This document shows, piece by piece, positions 48,421-63,707 of a DNA stretch of 64,000 nucleotides. The stretch lies in assembly GCA_023525715.1 (NCBI GenBank), contig CM042012.1, positions 47,817,561 to 47,881,560 on the forward strand. Reading direction: 5' to 3'. Source of the DNA: Cichorium intybus (Eukaryota; Streptophyta; Magnoliopsida; Asterales; Asteraceae). The notes under the pieces were generated by a model that ran no database searches, was not told where the DNA came from, and worked only from the letters and a program-made list of their open reading frames with translations. Each line of letters begins with the position of its first letter. The stretch's first letter is position 1. A program made the position numbers and the translations under genes.

Positions 48421-48432
48421 TGGTATCAGAGC
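48421..48432 (+). promoter_or_regulatory. LARD-F primer-binding site
   Basis: tggtatcagagc, three bases after the LTR end, complementary to initiator tRNA-Met. Confidence 0.9.
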
Positions 48433-50819
<2,387 letters not shown>

Positions 50820-51168
50820 TGTTGGATTAGGTGTCTAAGCCATGACTAATAATTAGTATTTACCTAATTAATAGAAGCACAGTCCATTTGGGTTGCCCTC
50901 ATGGCTGGAGGTTTGGTAGAAAATTCGGTAGAGAGAAAGGTTGATTTATTATGGGACTAATAAATCAACAGGAATTAAATATATGGTTTATTAATATATT
51001 AAAGTGATAATATATTAATTAGAAACTATATTAATTAATTAGGAATTAATCCAGAATTAATTGGATTTAATTTGGGGATTAAATTAATTAATTAAAGGTG
51101 CAGGGACTAAAACTGTAATTATTCAATAGTTGAGTAAGTGACAGTGGGAGTGACCAGTGTGGAAATCG

Positions 51169-51306
<138 letters not shown>

Positions 51307-51420
51307 CGATTTTGATATATAATAGGATAAATAGGAGTTTGAATTATAAGATAAAAGGTTTATCTTATTTGAATTCAAAAAGGTTTATCCTTAAGGCTTA
51401 TTAACTGGTTATTCTGTAAC

Positions 51421-51429
51421 TATAAATAG
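51421..51429 (+). promoter_or_regulatory. Copia-C2 TATA box
   Basis: tataaatag in the 5' LTR, about 290 bp before the LTR end, after the AT palindrome. This gives a plausible start of the element's transcript just downstream. Confidence 0.65.
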
Positions 51430-51711
51430 GGGTCCCTGGAACCCTTATTTCTGCGCCACTTTTAGACTCAGAACCTCTCTGGAATTTTCGATCCATATAC
51501 CTGCAAGCTTGGGTGTGACTTTCATTTGAGGCAGGATAATTTTGCTGCTCAGCTTCCAAGAAATAAAGGTTGGTTTTTCTGTTTTGATCTTTAGTTTCTT
51601 TTATTGGCCTCTAGGTTTTTGTTATATGTTCAATTAGAAGAAAACATAGATCCTTATAGGTTGCATGTGAACTTAGGTTATTTAGTTCATGGTTTGCAGA
51701 AAACCTTTCAG

Positions 51712-51724
51712 TGGTATCAGAGCC
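51712..51724 (+). promoter_or_regulatory. Copia-C2 primer-binding site
   Basis: tggtatcagagcc, one base after the LTR end; perfect match to the usual initiator tRNA-Met site. Confidence 0.93.
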
Positions 51725-53064
51725 TGTTTTGTTTTCTTGTTGAATTGTTATAACTGTTTTAGGGTTTAAAGCCTATAAACCCTAATTTTATCATGGATCG
51801 ATTTCTAGGATTAGGGTTTTGGAAACCCTAATCCCCCCTTGCTAAATTTCGAAATCTGTAATTAGGGTTTTAGAAGGTTTTCTATTTTTGGTAACTTTAT
51901 TTGTTAATTAAATGGATAACCTTAAACCCCATTATTTGAAATCGATTTTTAGGGGGTTTAGGATAGGTTTTAATTAATTTGATTAATTTGGATAAATCTA
52001 TCCTCATTTGAATTAATTTAATTAATTGTTAATTAAAAGATAATTCAAAAGGATTTAATTAATTTAAAAAATTGCGAAAATTAATAGAAAAATCCAGAAA
52101 ATTATTTTAAAATGTTTAAAATATTTAGATTTAATTAATTTAATTAATTGGTAATTAAAATTGATTAAATCGAAATTTAAGGTTTAATTTAATTTAAAAT
52201 TTAATTGTTAAATTTGGTAAAATTAAAAGATAAACCTTGAATATTTTAAAGGGTTTTAAAATACATCTTATATATGTTATTAAAAGTTAATATTATATAT
52301 ATGAGATAAATTTGGTTAGTCAAATCAATAGTAGGCCTCATTCACGAAGCTGGTCTATAAAGTGGGTATAAGGAGACTGCCTATAAAATGGTAGTCTAAT
52401 GGGTGAACACTCTCACCCACCGCTCGCCTGATCAGTGGAGGGTCGTTAGCCGAACGGGTTTGACAGAACCGCTTAATCATTAAAAGTATAATGATCAAAG
52501 TACTAGAACTTTTACACAAAATCCAAATCTAGTTATTTTAGGAAAAATGTGAATTTGATGCTAACCCATGAAATTGCACATTGCACTTTATGAAACGTTG
52601 GTGGAGCGTGTGTGGTTTACCGGCACACCAATGGGGGTTCATAAAGAGTGGCAATGGGTGTCTCGGGTGTTATCATTGTTGATGGAGCGTGTGTGGTTTA
52701 CCGGCACATCAATTTGAGATGATAATGGATCCCGAGAGCACCAAGCTAATTTGCATGGTTATTCACACCCGGTTTGTGATCCTCGGCATCCCAGTCACAA
52801 ACGGTGGGGCATATCCGAGATTAAACATGCTATTGAACAGTTCAATATATCTCAAAAGAAACTAGGAATTCCATTTATAATAAGATTATTTTTCCGCGGT
52901 GGAATTGGCTGAATCGTCATTCACTTACCTTTATAAAATTTGCTTATAGATTACGGCATCCCTCTTCTATGTTGCAAATTGTTATAGTTGGATCCTAGCC
53001 TTATTTTATATTGGGTTATTATAAGGACCGACAAGTATCTAATTAAACTTACCTTCTTTTATAG
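51725..53064 (+). other. Copia-C2 long 5' leader with structured repeats
   Basis: 1.34 kb without a gene. It holds two copies of a hairpin-forming unit (52598-52631 and 52679-52712) sharing gagcgtgtgtggtttaccgg. Further blocks (52415-52480, 52771-52870) are conserved in the Copia-B leader (12181-12240, 12586-12660), and the second is also present in Copia-C1 (63935-64000). Likely roles are RNA packaging or translation control, but nothing in the sequence decides this. Confidence 0.75.
52598..52712 (+). repeat. Duplicated hairpin unit in Copia-C2 leader
   Basis: Unit 1 has arms ttggtg (52598-52603) and caccaa (52626-52631). Unit 2 has arms ttgatg (52679-52684) and catcaa (52707-52712). The loop is nearly identical. 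One base in each arm changed together, so pairing is kept. Confidence 0.8.
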
Positions 53065-56000
53065 ATGTCTTCTGCTGATCAATCCGCTCCCCAATCAAAC
53101 TCCAGTGTTCCCTCTATCCTCTCACTGTGTTCCAAGGTTCAATTGAACGGGACAAACTACAATGACTGGATTAGAAACATCAAGATGGCTTTGAGGTACG
53201 AGAACAAAGAGTATGTTCTCGAGACTGAGCTTGTCGATGTTGACCCTGAAACTGCTACTCCCGAGGAAATTGCCTCGTACCAAAAACATTCTGATGATGC
53301 GACCAAAGTGGCCTGTATCATGATCGCCACAATGAACCCCGAATTGCAGAGAATATACGAAGACTACTGGCCCTATGAGATGCACCGTGAGCTTGCGGAA
53401 AAGTTCCGTAAGCAAGAGCGCATCGAAAGGTGCGAAGTGGTCAAGGACTTCACGAACAGCAAACCTAAAGATGGAGAGTCCATCTGCTCCCATGTGCAAA
53501 GAATGCAAGGTTACGTGGAGCGGCTTAGAAAGCTTGCGATGCCTGTACCGGAGGAGTTGGCCGTTGACATAGTGCTTAACTCCCTACCGAGTTCTTATGA
53601 CCAGTTCAGGCTGGCTTATCATTTGAACAACAATCAGGCTAACCTGACAGAGTTGCATCGCATGCTTCGAGTTGCTGAGGACGGGATGAAGGGTAAAAGT
53701 GTACCCTCGGTTAATCAGCCCGTCTTAGCCATTGGAAGTGGCAAAGGAAAGAAAAGGAAGGGCCCTCCTAAGCAAAATTGGAGGGAAAAGGTTCAGGTCG
53801 GGTCATCCAGTAATGGCTCAAGAACCAAGACTTCCCACATTCCTTATGTGGCCAACCCTGATGAAGCCAACTGTTTCTACTGCAAAGAGAAGGGCCATTG
53901 GAAGAGAAGCTGCCCCAAATACTTGCAGGATGTCAAGGATGGGAAAGTAAAGCCATCGACAGCAGGTATATACACTATCTCTAAAAACTCACCATCTTCT
54001 AATTCTTGGGTCCTTGATACAGGATGTGGTTTTCACATTTGTTCTGATCTGCAGGGCCTAAAGGAAAGCAGGGAGGTGGAGCACGGTAGACTGAACTTGA
54101 TCATGGGCAATAGGAGATCGTCCCCTGTTACCAAGATCGGCGTTTATAGTTTAGTGCTTAGTAGTGATGTTAGTTTAGAATTATTAAATTGTTGCTATTC
54201 GCCAGAAATGGCAAGAAACATTATTTCATTTCATGCACTGTTCAGACAAGGTTTTCAATTTTCTTTTGATAATAAAATTGGTTCTATTTCTGTTTTCAAA
54301 AATGGTATTTTGAATTTTACTGCTTATCCTTGTGATGGTGTGTATGAAACTGTTGAATGTGTTGACAATTTAGGACATAGTGTAAATTATATTGATTCTA
54401 CTAGTGGTGTAGAAAAGGCATGTCTGTGGCATAGTCGGCTCGGGCACATCAGCAAGAAACGCATCGCCCAACTCCAAAAGGATGGAGTGTTGGAATCATT
54501 CGACCTCAGGTCGGATGATGTATGCGAATCTTGTCTGTTGGGCAAGATGACTAAATCACCTTTCAAAGGGTCTTTTGAAAGAGGTGAGGGTCTGCTGGAC
54601 ATCATTCACACGGATGTGTGTGGTCCATTCAGATCAACCACAAAGGATGGCACGCGGTTCTACGTGACCTTTACCGACGATTTTAGTAGATACGGTTATA
54701 TCTACTTGATCAAGCACAAGTCGGACACCTTTGAAAAGTTCAAAGAGTTTAAGAACGAGGTAGAAAATCAATTAGGAATGAAGATAAAGATGCTCAGGTC
54801 CGACAGAGGCGGAGAGTATCTAAGTATCGAGTTCCTAGACTATCTAAAGGAATGCGGAATAGTTTTGCAGTTGACACCTCCCAGGACACCACAGTTGAAC
54901 GGTGTTGCAGAGAGGCGCAACCGAACCCTGTTGGACATGGTTCGTTCCATGATGAGTCGAGCTTCACTTCCCATTCACTCCTGGGGGTATGCCTTAGAGA
55001 CTGCCGCCCATATCCTCAATCTTGTCCCTACTAAAAAGGTTGCTAAAACACCTCATGAAATGTGGACGGGGAAAGTTCCCTCGTTAGCACATATCAAAGT
55101 CTGGGGTTGTGAGGCTTTCGTTAGACGAGAGACTCAAGACAAACTCGCAGAAAGAAGCGAAAGGTGTTTCTTCCTTGGTTATCCCAAACAGTCCTTTGGA
55201 TATCTATTCTACAGACCGAGCGAGGACGTGGTCTTTGTAGCTAGACGAGCGGTCTTTCGAGAGAGAGAGCTCATATTCAAAGAGGACAGTGGGAGTACCA
55301 TTGATCTGGAAGAAATTCAAGAGTCATCAGATGACGCAACCTTAGGAGAAACTAGCAACCAACATGAGGAAGAAGTTCCTGTTGGTCCGACAGATGTATC
55401 CTTACCTCTTAGGCGTTCCGGTAGGGTTAGCATGCCACCCGAGTTTTATGGGTTCCATATAACTTCGGATGGGGACACGTTTGTCAGTGATAGGACACTG
55501 ATAAATTTGGATGAACCAGCTAACTACCAGGAAGCAGTGGCGAGCCCTGAGTCTGCCAAGTGGAAAGAGGCCATGGATAGCGAGATCAAGTCCATGTATG
55601 ACAATGAAGTTTGGAACTTGGTTGACAACGTACCGGGTCGAAAGACAGTCGGGTGCAAATGGATCTTCAAGAAGAAGACCGACATGGACGGAAAGGTACA
55701 CACTTTCAAGGCAAGACTGGTTGCGAAGGGCTTTACTCAAACCCCAGGGGTTGACTATGACGAGACCTTCTCACCAGTAGCCAAGATAAAGTCTATTAGG
55801 ATTATGCTGGCCATAGCTGCATTTCATGACTATGAAATTTGGCAGATGGACGTCAAAACCGCTTTCCTTAATGGGAAGTTGACTGAGGATGTTTACATGA
55901 ATCAGCCAGAGGGTTTTGTCGATGCAAAGTATCCTTATAAGGTGTGTAAGCTTGAGAGATCAATCTACGGATTGAAGCAAGCTTCTCGCAGCTGGAATCT

Positions 56001-57099
56001 TTGTTTCCATGAGAAAGTCAAAGAGTTTGGTTTCTCTAGGAGCGAGGATGAGTCCTGCGTATATGTCAAGGCTAGTGGGAGTATAGTCACCTTTCTGGTG
56101 CTGTATGTCGATGACATACTGCTCATGGGAAACGATATTCCAACCTTGCAAGATGTCAAGGCCTGGCTTGGGAAATGTTTCGCCATGAAGGACCTAGGAG
56201 AGGCTGCCTATATTCTCGGGATAAGAATATTGAGAGATAGGAAAAAGAGACTAATTGGACTTAGTCAGGGTACATACTTGGAAAAGGTACTGAAAAGGTT
56301 TAGTATGGAAAATTCCAAGAAGGGAGAGCTGCCTATCCAAAGTAATGTGAAATTGAGTAAAACTCAAAGTCCGAGTACAGACGAAGAAATAGCTGAAATG
56401 AGTCGGGTACCTTATGCTTCGGCTGTGGGATCGATCATGTACGCTATGACGTGTACTCGCCCTGACGTGGCCTTTGCTTTGAGCATGGTCAGTCGGTACC
56501 AGGGTAACCCTGGAAGGGCGCATTGGATAGCTGTGAAAAATATACTCAAGTATCTGCGAAGGACAAAGAACATGGTGTTAGTCCTAGGTGGCAGTGATAC
56601 CTTGAGAGTTGAAGGATATACAGATGCCAGCTTTCAGATAGATAGAGACAGTGGTCGGTCTCAGTCGGGCTGGGTATTCCTTTTGAACGGTGGAGCAGTT
56701 ACTTGGAAAAGTTCCAAGCAAGAAACAGTGGCTGATTCTACGTGCGAATCAGAGTACATAGCAGCAAGTGAAGCGTCAAAGGAAGCGGCTTGGCTGAAGA
56801 ACTTTATCGGTGACCTTGGAGTAGTCCCGAGTATTCAGGAGCCCTTGGAACTATTCTGCGATAACGAAGGTGCGGTCGCCCTGACAAAGGAACCGCGAGA
56901 TCATGGAAAGTCCAGACATATCGACAGAAAGTACCACTATATCAGACATAGGGTAGAAGAAGGTCACCTCCTTGTAAAGAGGGTATCATCGGAAGATAAT
57001 CCTGCAGATCCCTTGACAAAGGCTCTGAGTAGGATTAAGCATAATCAGCATGCTAGGAGCATTGGATTAAGAGATGATATAAGTTTTGTAATTAGATAG
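53065..57099 (+). CDS. Gag-pol polyprotein of Copia-C2 (1344 aa, intact)
   Basis: One open frame encodes the full copia order. Gag occupies about 1-230, a CCHC knuckle lies at about 270-283 (CFYCKEKGHWKRSC), and an aspartic protease has WVLDTGCG (Asp 318). GAG-pre-integrase begins at about 453 (CLWHSRLGHISKKR). The integrase core shows Asp 517, Asp 580 and Glu 616, giving the D,D-35-E spacing of active integrases. RT has Asp 929 (MDVKTAF) and YVDD (Asp 1016/1017). RNase H has TDASF (Asp 1187), CESEY and FCDNEG. Length is typical for plant copia. The start is the first ATG, and it agrees with the Copia-C1 gag start. All catalytic motifs are present, unlike Copia-C1. The protein is cut by its own protease to give particle proteins and enzymes that copy the RNA and insert the DNA. 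Confidence 0.96.
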   Translation: MSSADQSAPQSNSSVPSILSLCSKVQLNGTNYNDWIRNIKMALRYENKEYVLETELVDVDPETATPEEIASYQKHSDDATKVACIMIATMNPELQRIYEDYWPYEMHRELAEKFRKQERIERCEVVKDFTNSKPKDGESICSHVQRMQGYVERLRKLAMPVPEELAVDIVLNSLPSSYDQFRLAYHLNNNQANLTELHRMLRVAEDGMKGKSVPSVNQPVLAIGSGKGKKRKGPPKQNWREKVQVGSSSNGSRTKTSHIPYVANPDEANCFYCKEKGHWKRSCPKYLQDVKDGKVKPSTAGIYTISKNSPSSNSWVLDTGCGFHICSDLQGLKESREVEHGRLNLIMGNRRSSPVTKIGVYSLVLSSDVSLELLNCCYSPEMARNIISFHALFRQGFQFSFDNKIGSISVFKNGILNFTAYPCDGVYETVECVDNLGHSVNYIDSTSGVEKACLWHSRLGHISKKRIAQLQKDGVLESFDLRSDDVCESCLLGKMTKSPFKGSFERGEGLLDIIHTDVCGPFRSTTKDGTRFYVTFTDDFSRYGYIYLIKHKSDTFEKFKEFKNEVENQLGMKIKMLRSDRGGEYLSIEFLDYLKECGIVLQLTPPRTPQLNGVAERRNRTLLDMVRSMMSRASLPIHSWGYALETAAHILNLVPTKKVAKTPHEMWTGKVPSLAHIKVWGCEAFVRRETQDKLAERSERCFFLGYPKQSFGYLFYRPSEDVVFVARRAVFRERELIFKEDSGSTIDLEEIQESSDDATLGETSNQHEEEVPVGPTDVSLPLRRSGRVSMPPEFYGFHITSDGDTFVSDRTLINLDEPANYQEAVASPESAKWKEAMDSEIKSMYDNEVWNLVDNVPGRKTVGCKWIFKKKTDMDGKVHTFKARLVAKGFTQTPGVDYDETFSPVAKIKSIRIMLAIAAFHDYEIWQMDVKTAFLNGKLTEDVYMNQPEGFVDAKYPYKVCKLERSIYGLKQASRSWNLCFHEKVKEFGFSRSEDESCVYVKASGSIVTFLVLYVDDILLMGNDIPTLQDVKAWLGKCFAMKDLGEAAYILGIRILRDRKKRLIGLSQGTYLEKVLKRFSMENSKKGELPIQSNVKLSKTQSPSTDEEIAEMSRVPYASAVGSIMYAMTCTRPDVAFALSMVSRYQGNPGRAHWIAVKNILKYLRRTKNMVLVLGGSDTLRVEGYTDASFQIDRDSGRSQSGWVFLLNGGAVTWKSSKQETVADSTCESEYIAASEASKEAAWLKNFIGDLGVVPSIQEPLELFCDNEGAVALTKEPRDHGKSRHIDRKYHYIRHRVEEGHLLVKRVSSEDNPADPLTKALSRIKHNQHARSIGLRDDISFVIR

Positions 57100-57932
57100 A
57101 TTTTTGAAACTTGTAACAATGTTATTGTATTTGACTTTTGTGATTTAATAATAGAGATTTATTAATGAGTAATGGTTTACTAATTTTGTCAATATATATG
57201 TCATTGTGTTTCATTTTGCATGTTTTACTTCCTGGATGATTGGATTATTCGAATATCCACAGTCGCTCATACTTTTAGGGAGTAAGTATGAAGTAAGGCT
57301 GTCATGAATTGGTAATAGATTGTCTAAGGAGTTAGACATTGCAATTGGATTGCTGCACTATTCGTGAGTACTTGGAAATGGGGATTTGAGTATTGGATAA
57401 ACCCGCGCTCAATGGATTGCTTCATGGATTACATCACGAGCAATATTGAGACGATTGATCTTTAAGCTAAGACATATGAGTTATGATTTACTAGACGGTT
57501 ATTCATTGATAATATGAAAATGCATCGGTAACTCGGTGTTATAAAACGTATTGTTGTGAGTGATTTGTCTGGTAAAAGACATAAGTATATGAGTCAAAGT
57601 TTATTCGTCCCTTGACCCTAACGGGGAACAGATATCTGTAGGCCTCTCGATGATTTTGAAGTTGACTAAAATGGTTGGCCAACCGGGACTAAATTGGTAG
57701 TCTAAGAGTCATATGCAAATCGGAAATCGAGGAACAGTGAATCAGACCAGATTGAATTTATCCATGTCTTGAGTCTGAAAATATCTTGTTGGACGGAGGA
57801 TCATCAGATCACTTATCTATGGACAGGACTGATTAGATCAGAGTTTGGCATTGGTTTCTAGGAAGCTACAAGTGCTGGTTAATTAGAGGCTAAATTGGTA
57901 ATTATAGTCATAGACTTATCCAAGTGGGAGAC
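57100..57932 (+). other. Copia-C2 3' untranslated region and polypurine tract
   Basis: Non-coding, shared block by block with Copia-C1 (35581-36416, minus) and more distantly with Copia-B (20221-20968). It ends in the polypurine tract caagtgggagac (57921-57932). Confidence 0.8.
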
Positions 57933-58787
<855 letters not shown>

Positions 58788-58792
58788 ATAAT

Positions 58793-59741
58793 AAGCGAGT
58801 ACATTGTGAGAAACAACATGAGGTATGCTGTTGAACTGAGATAAAAAGGAGTTAATTGGTGGAAGATTGTTAGTTGTATATTGGGTGAAAACCTAATATG
58901 TGTGATGAGGAGTGAACAGAGATGATTGTGTTTTCAGAGAAGTTGAAGTCGGTTGTGGTGATGAGACAACTGAAACGGATTTTGTGTGATTAAAGTGTCG
59001 AGAGTTAAATAACAAATTCAGAGGAGGCGTGAGTGAAACTTGAGATAGTTTCTAATATTTTGTTATTTCTGGATTTTTATCCTAGTATTTACGAGCTATG
59101 TTGATGAGAAATCAATTATTCACGTGTTGTGATATGAGAAGTAAATTAAGAGAGAATGTGAGTTTGGAATCGGTGAGACCGTTTTCTTTATTGAGTTAGA
59201 ATAAACCATTTAAGGAGATTGGAAATGGAAGTTGAATCTCAAATAGTTATTGAGATTAGTGTTATAGAAAGAGTGGATGGTACGCTGAGAATATGGCTCG
59301 ATGTGAACCATAGATATAGGTGGGTGTAAGTGATGATAGTGATTAGAGTATCACTTGAAGAGTGAGGTGAGATACCTTTGTATCGGCAAAGCTATAACAA
59401 GGGAGTGCTCTGAAAGAGTGAGTGGTTGTCCATGCGAAATGGTAACAACCAATGTGCTTATAGAGATCATATTACGAGAATAATGGCGGGCGTAAAGATT
59501 TTACGGAAAGAGAAGTCGAATGAGAAAGCTTCTAAATGTAATGTAAATCGAGAGAGAGCTTGAGTTCTATAGCTATATTATGAGTAAATAAGATGCGACA
59601 GTAAGTACATGTTATATGAGTTGACGAGAGGATAATATCATTATCATACGTAATGATTGATTGCGGTGGTGAGATGATTGTATAAGCCATGGCTAGTCTA
59701 AGAGATTCCGAGGACGGAATCTTCTGAAGGGGGTAAGAATT
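58793..59741 (+). other. LARD-F internal region, right part, non-coding
   Basis: About 950 bp after the Copia-C2 duplication, ending in the polypurine tract. It aligns in reverse with LARD-E 40650-41600. No gene is seen. Confidence 0.8.
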
Positions 59742-61922
59742 TGTAATACCGTAAATTTTAATTGCGATAGAATAATAGAAACTTTAATATAAACGAGCTT
59801 AGATAAGTTAAAATATGAGTTTAGACGTTTAAAAATCAGTTAAGTCAACCGGGTCGAGTTTTTTTGCAAACCGGGTCGAGTCAAATCGAAATGAAAATGA
59901 GAAAATAGCCAACCCGGGTCGTGTTATTGAGCCCGGGTCGTGTTCGAGTAGAACTTGGGTCGGGTCACAGAAACCGGAGCGGGTTACGATTGGATTAGAC
60001 GAAATGAAGCGTGACAAAACTCGGGGCGGGTTTGACAGCCCGGATCGGGTTTCGGTGCAGGTATAAATATCAATTTCGTCTCATTTAACGGATTTACGAA
60101 CAATAAACCTCCCAAGTGCGATTTTTAGAGCCAAGAATGCGATTTTGAGCCTCTTGATCGAGGGTTTTGCTTAGGAAAAGGTCAAGGAAGTGGAATTAAC
60201 ACCCGAATCACGTTCTTGAGTCCTTGATTTTGAGGTTAGTGATTTGTGGTTTTAGGGTTTTAAAACCCTATGTTCTTGAATCCGGATTTTTGGTTTGAAT
60301 TAGCTTATGTGCTGTTAGTAGGTAGTTAATATGTGTTGTATTGAGTTTCTATTACGATTATTACGAAGTTTTAACGGTTGGGTAGTTTGATTTGGGTTGG
60401 TTTCATGTGGTCTCGATGAACCACCTGGGAATCGATGATATTAGAGTGAAATTGTTGAATTAGTAAGTGTATAAAGAGTTCAAATCCTAGACTTAAGTTA
60501 GTGAAACACTTCTTGTGGTGTCTTTGATCTTGAATAGGTCAAAGTAGTGAAGTGAGAGTATAACTAGAGTGATTTTGTTATTTTTTGATTATCACTTCAC
60601 TATACGATGCTAATTTCTGAGTTATTATCGATGTTAACTATGATTGAGATTGTTAAAGAGATTTGAGTATTGAGATTTAGCTGTTGTGTTACAGCTAAAG
60701 CTAGACAGGATCACACGCGAGGTTCAGGAGTTCCACATATTGATTTAACCTCAGGTGAGTGGTTAATTGTTAGATGAATTATGCTTGTTGATATGTTTAA
60801 TACAGATAAGAAGTATGCTATGTTTTGATTGGTTGAGTATAACCAAATTTGAATATATGGAATAAAGAGTTATAGTGTGTATATTACACTCGGGACTGAG
60901 ACAGTTCGTTAAGCTTGATTAAAACGAGAATTTGTTTTAGACTATGGTGATATAACCAAGTCTAGCGAACAGAAGCCCGGTACGCGTAATTTGAGAGTTC
61001 CACGTACCAAGCCGATATTAGGTGAGTAGTTATAATTCATTATATATAGTTTGACTATATCTAAATTGAATTATGGTACATGTTAATTGGTTGAGATACT
61101 AAGTTGTATGAGTTAAACAAGGTTTAGAGTTCACTGTTATATACGAGTACTTGGTTTGAATTAATATACTGAATGACTGAGATAATCATATAGATTGAGT
61201 TAATACATATGTTGTACCAATATGTGTGTTGTATTGATATTGCGGTAGCTTAGAGTTAAAGTGGTTATGTTAATTGTGGATAACAAGAGATGAGTTATAG
61301 TCTATACTTGAGCATAAGATCAGAGTATATGCTAGAGTGAGTGACTTAAAGAGTCTTTGAGTTTGATTGCTACAACCATGATAACTGTTATAATTGAGCA
61401 TAATTAACAGTGAAATGAGTTTATACGAGTATGTAGGATTGAGTTTATGAGTAGTATCAGTTGAGATACTTATTTATTGAGTTAATATTACTACTAATTA
61501 GCTGGTGTTTGTAAAGCTAATTTGTTTGCAGGTTTCAAAGTTTAGAGAAAGTGAATATTGCTAATGAGACTAGCAAAAAGAAGAATGAGAAGAGAGTTTA
61601 CTAAAAGAGATTGTGGAGTATGATTGAGACTTCTCACTAAGCTTTATAAGCTTACACTTGAATGTTGTGTTGTTTTACAGGTATTTGTAGCTGTGATAGG
61701 GGAAGACATGTGATAAAGAATGATGGACAAGTTTAGAGCCTGTCCTTAGCTGAAGTAGATTAAAATTGTAACACTTGGTCATCATATTTTGTAAGGACCT
61801 TTTTGTGTAACTATTGTAATGATAACATCTTGATCCTTGGTTTGAGTACAAATATACCCAATTAAATGAATAATTGTTTTAAAATATTTGGGTGTACTTT
61901 GTATGAGAAACCGGGTGTTACA
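59742..61922 (+). repeat. LARD-F 3' LTR
   Basis: Follows the polypurine tract gaagggggtaagaatt (59726-59741). It lacks 42 bp of the acccgggt-rich segment found in the 5' LTR and is otherwise nearly identical. Confidence 0.92.
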
Positions 61923-62453
61923 TATGCATTCCAATGAATCTCCAGGCCTAATTTGACCCAAAATCGCCATATAGAGCTCTCAAAATCGAAAAGGGGAAAT
62001 GTTTCTTCGAAATGGGTTTTGCTGCATTTTATAGTCTACAGCCGTAACCCGACCTGGGTTCTGTCACGCAAAATGTTCCGTTTACTCCTTGGGTGCAGCA
62101 CGATCCGGGTTGATTGACACGACCCGGGTTCCTTTCGGACACGACCCATTTACTCAACACGACCCGGGTTGGCTCTTTTTGACATTTTTCAAACTCGAAC
62201 TTCTCCCAAAATATCCTCTAACCACACTAACACATATAACAATTTAAATAATCTTAATTATACCAATATTAGTACATAAGAGGGATTCCAACCACTTCTC
62301 ACTCATCAACAACTCAAAACTCGAAGGAAATCAAAAGGATCGCCACACCTTTTACGCTAAGCAAACTCATAACAAGAATCATACTGATTATAAGGTAATA
62401 ACTCCAATAACCTTATAAAGCATCTCAAATTTAAAAATGGGTCTTACAGCATT

Positions 62454-63707
62454 AAATATGAAAACATTATTTTGGAAAACTGAAATTGAACCATTCAATT
62501 TATTAAACTCGTAATAAAAACCTTGTTTAAACAATGCATGAAATGAAATTATGTTCTTTGTCATATCAGGCGCATAGCAACAATTATGTAATTCTAATCT
62601 AACTCCACTACTCAGCATCAGTCCATAAACACCGATCTTGGTAACAGGTGACGTTCGCCTATTCCCCATGACCAGGTTCAGTCTGCCATGCTCTAGCTCC
62701 CTACTTTCCTCTAGGCCCTGCAAATCAGAACAGATATGAAAACCACATCCTGTATCAAGGACCCATGAACGGGAAAAAGATGAGTTATTAGATATAGAAT
62801 ACGTACCTGCCTGTGACGGTTTCACTTTACCGTCATTGACGTCCTGCAGATACGTTGGGCAGCTCCTCTTCTAATGACCCTTCTGCTTGCAGTAAAAGCA
62901 GTCGGCTTCTTTGGGGTTCCGAACATGTGGAATTCCGGAAGACTTACCTTTCGGGGCACCGCTAGATGACCCGACATGAGTCTTTTCCCTCCGGTTCTGC
63001 TTGGGAGGGCCTTTCCGTTTCTTTCCCTTTCCGGAGCCAATAGCCAGGACAGGCGGGTTGATAGGGAGCACAGCCTTTCCCTTCATCCTGTCCTCAGCCG
63101 TACGAAGCATGCGGTGTAACTCAGCTAGGTTTGCCTGGTTGTTGTTCAAATGATACGCCAGTGTGAACTGGTCATAAGAACTGGGCAAGGAGTTTAGCAC
63201 TATGTCAACTGCTAAATCCTCATAGACAGGCATTTCCAGCTTCCTAAGCCTTTCCACATAACCATGCATCCTCTGCACATGTGCACAGATGGACTCGCCC
63301 TCCTTGGGCTTGCTGTTAGTGAAAGCTTTTACAACCTCACGCCTTTCGATGCGCTCTTGCTTGCGGAACCTTTCCGTGAGCTCTTTGTGCATCTCGTAAG
63401 GACAATAGTCCTCATAGATACGCTGCAATTCAGGGTTCATAGTAGCGATCATGATGCAAGCCACTTTGGTTGCATCATCAGAGTGTTTAGTGTACGCAGC
63501 GATTTCCTCGGGAGTAGCAGTTTCAGTGTCCACATCAACAAGCTCGGTTTCCAGAACATACTCTTTATGTTCAAACCTTAGAGCCATTTTGATGTTGCGT
63601 ATCCAGTCATTATAGTTAGTGCCGTCCAACGTCACTTTTGAGCATAATGACAGAATCGAGGTGACATTACCGGGATTTGAGTGGGGAACGGATTGGTCAG
63701 AAGACAT
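62454..63707 (-). pseudogene. Copia-C1 gag and protease part, with stop in the zinc knuckle
   Basis: Gag starts at 63707 (MSSDQSVPHSN) and stays open for 278 codons, closely matching the Copia-C2 gag. It stops at 62873-62871 inside the CCHC knuckle (CFYCKQKGH* where C2 has CFYCKEKGHW), a TGG to TAG change. After the stop the same frame continues through the protease motif (WVLDTGCGFHIC) to ...VFIFNA, where LARD-E is inserted after the duplication gcatt. Confidence 0.9.
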
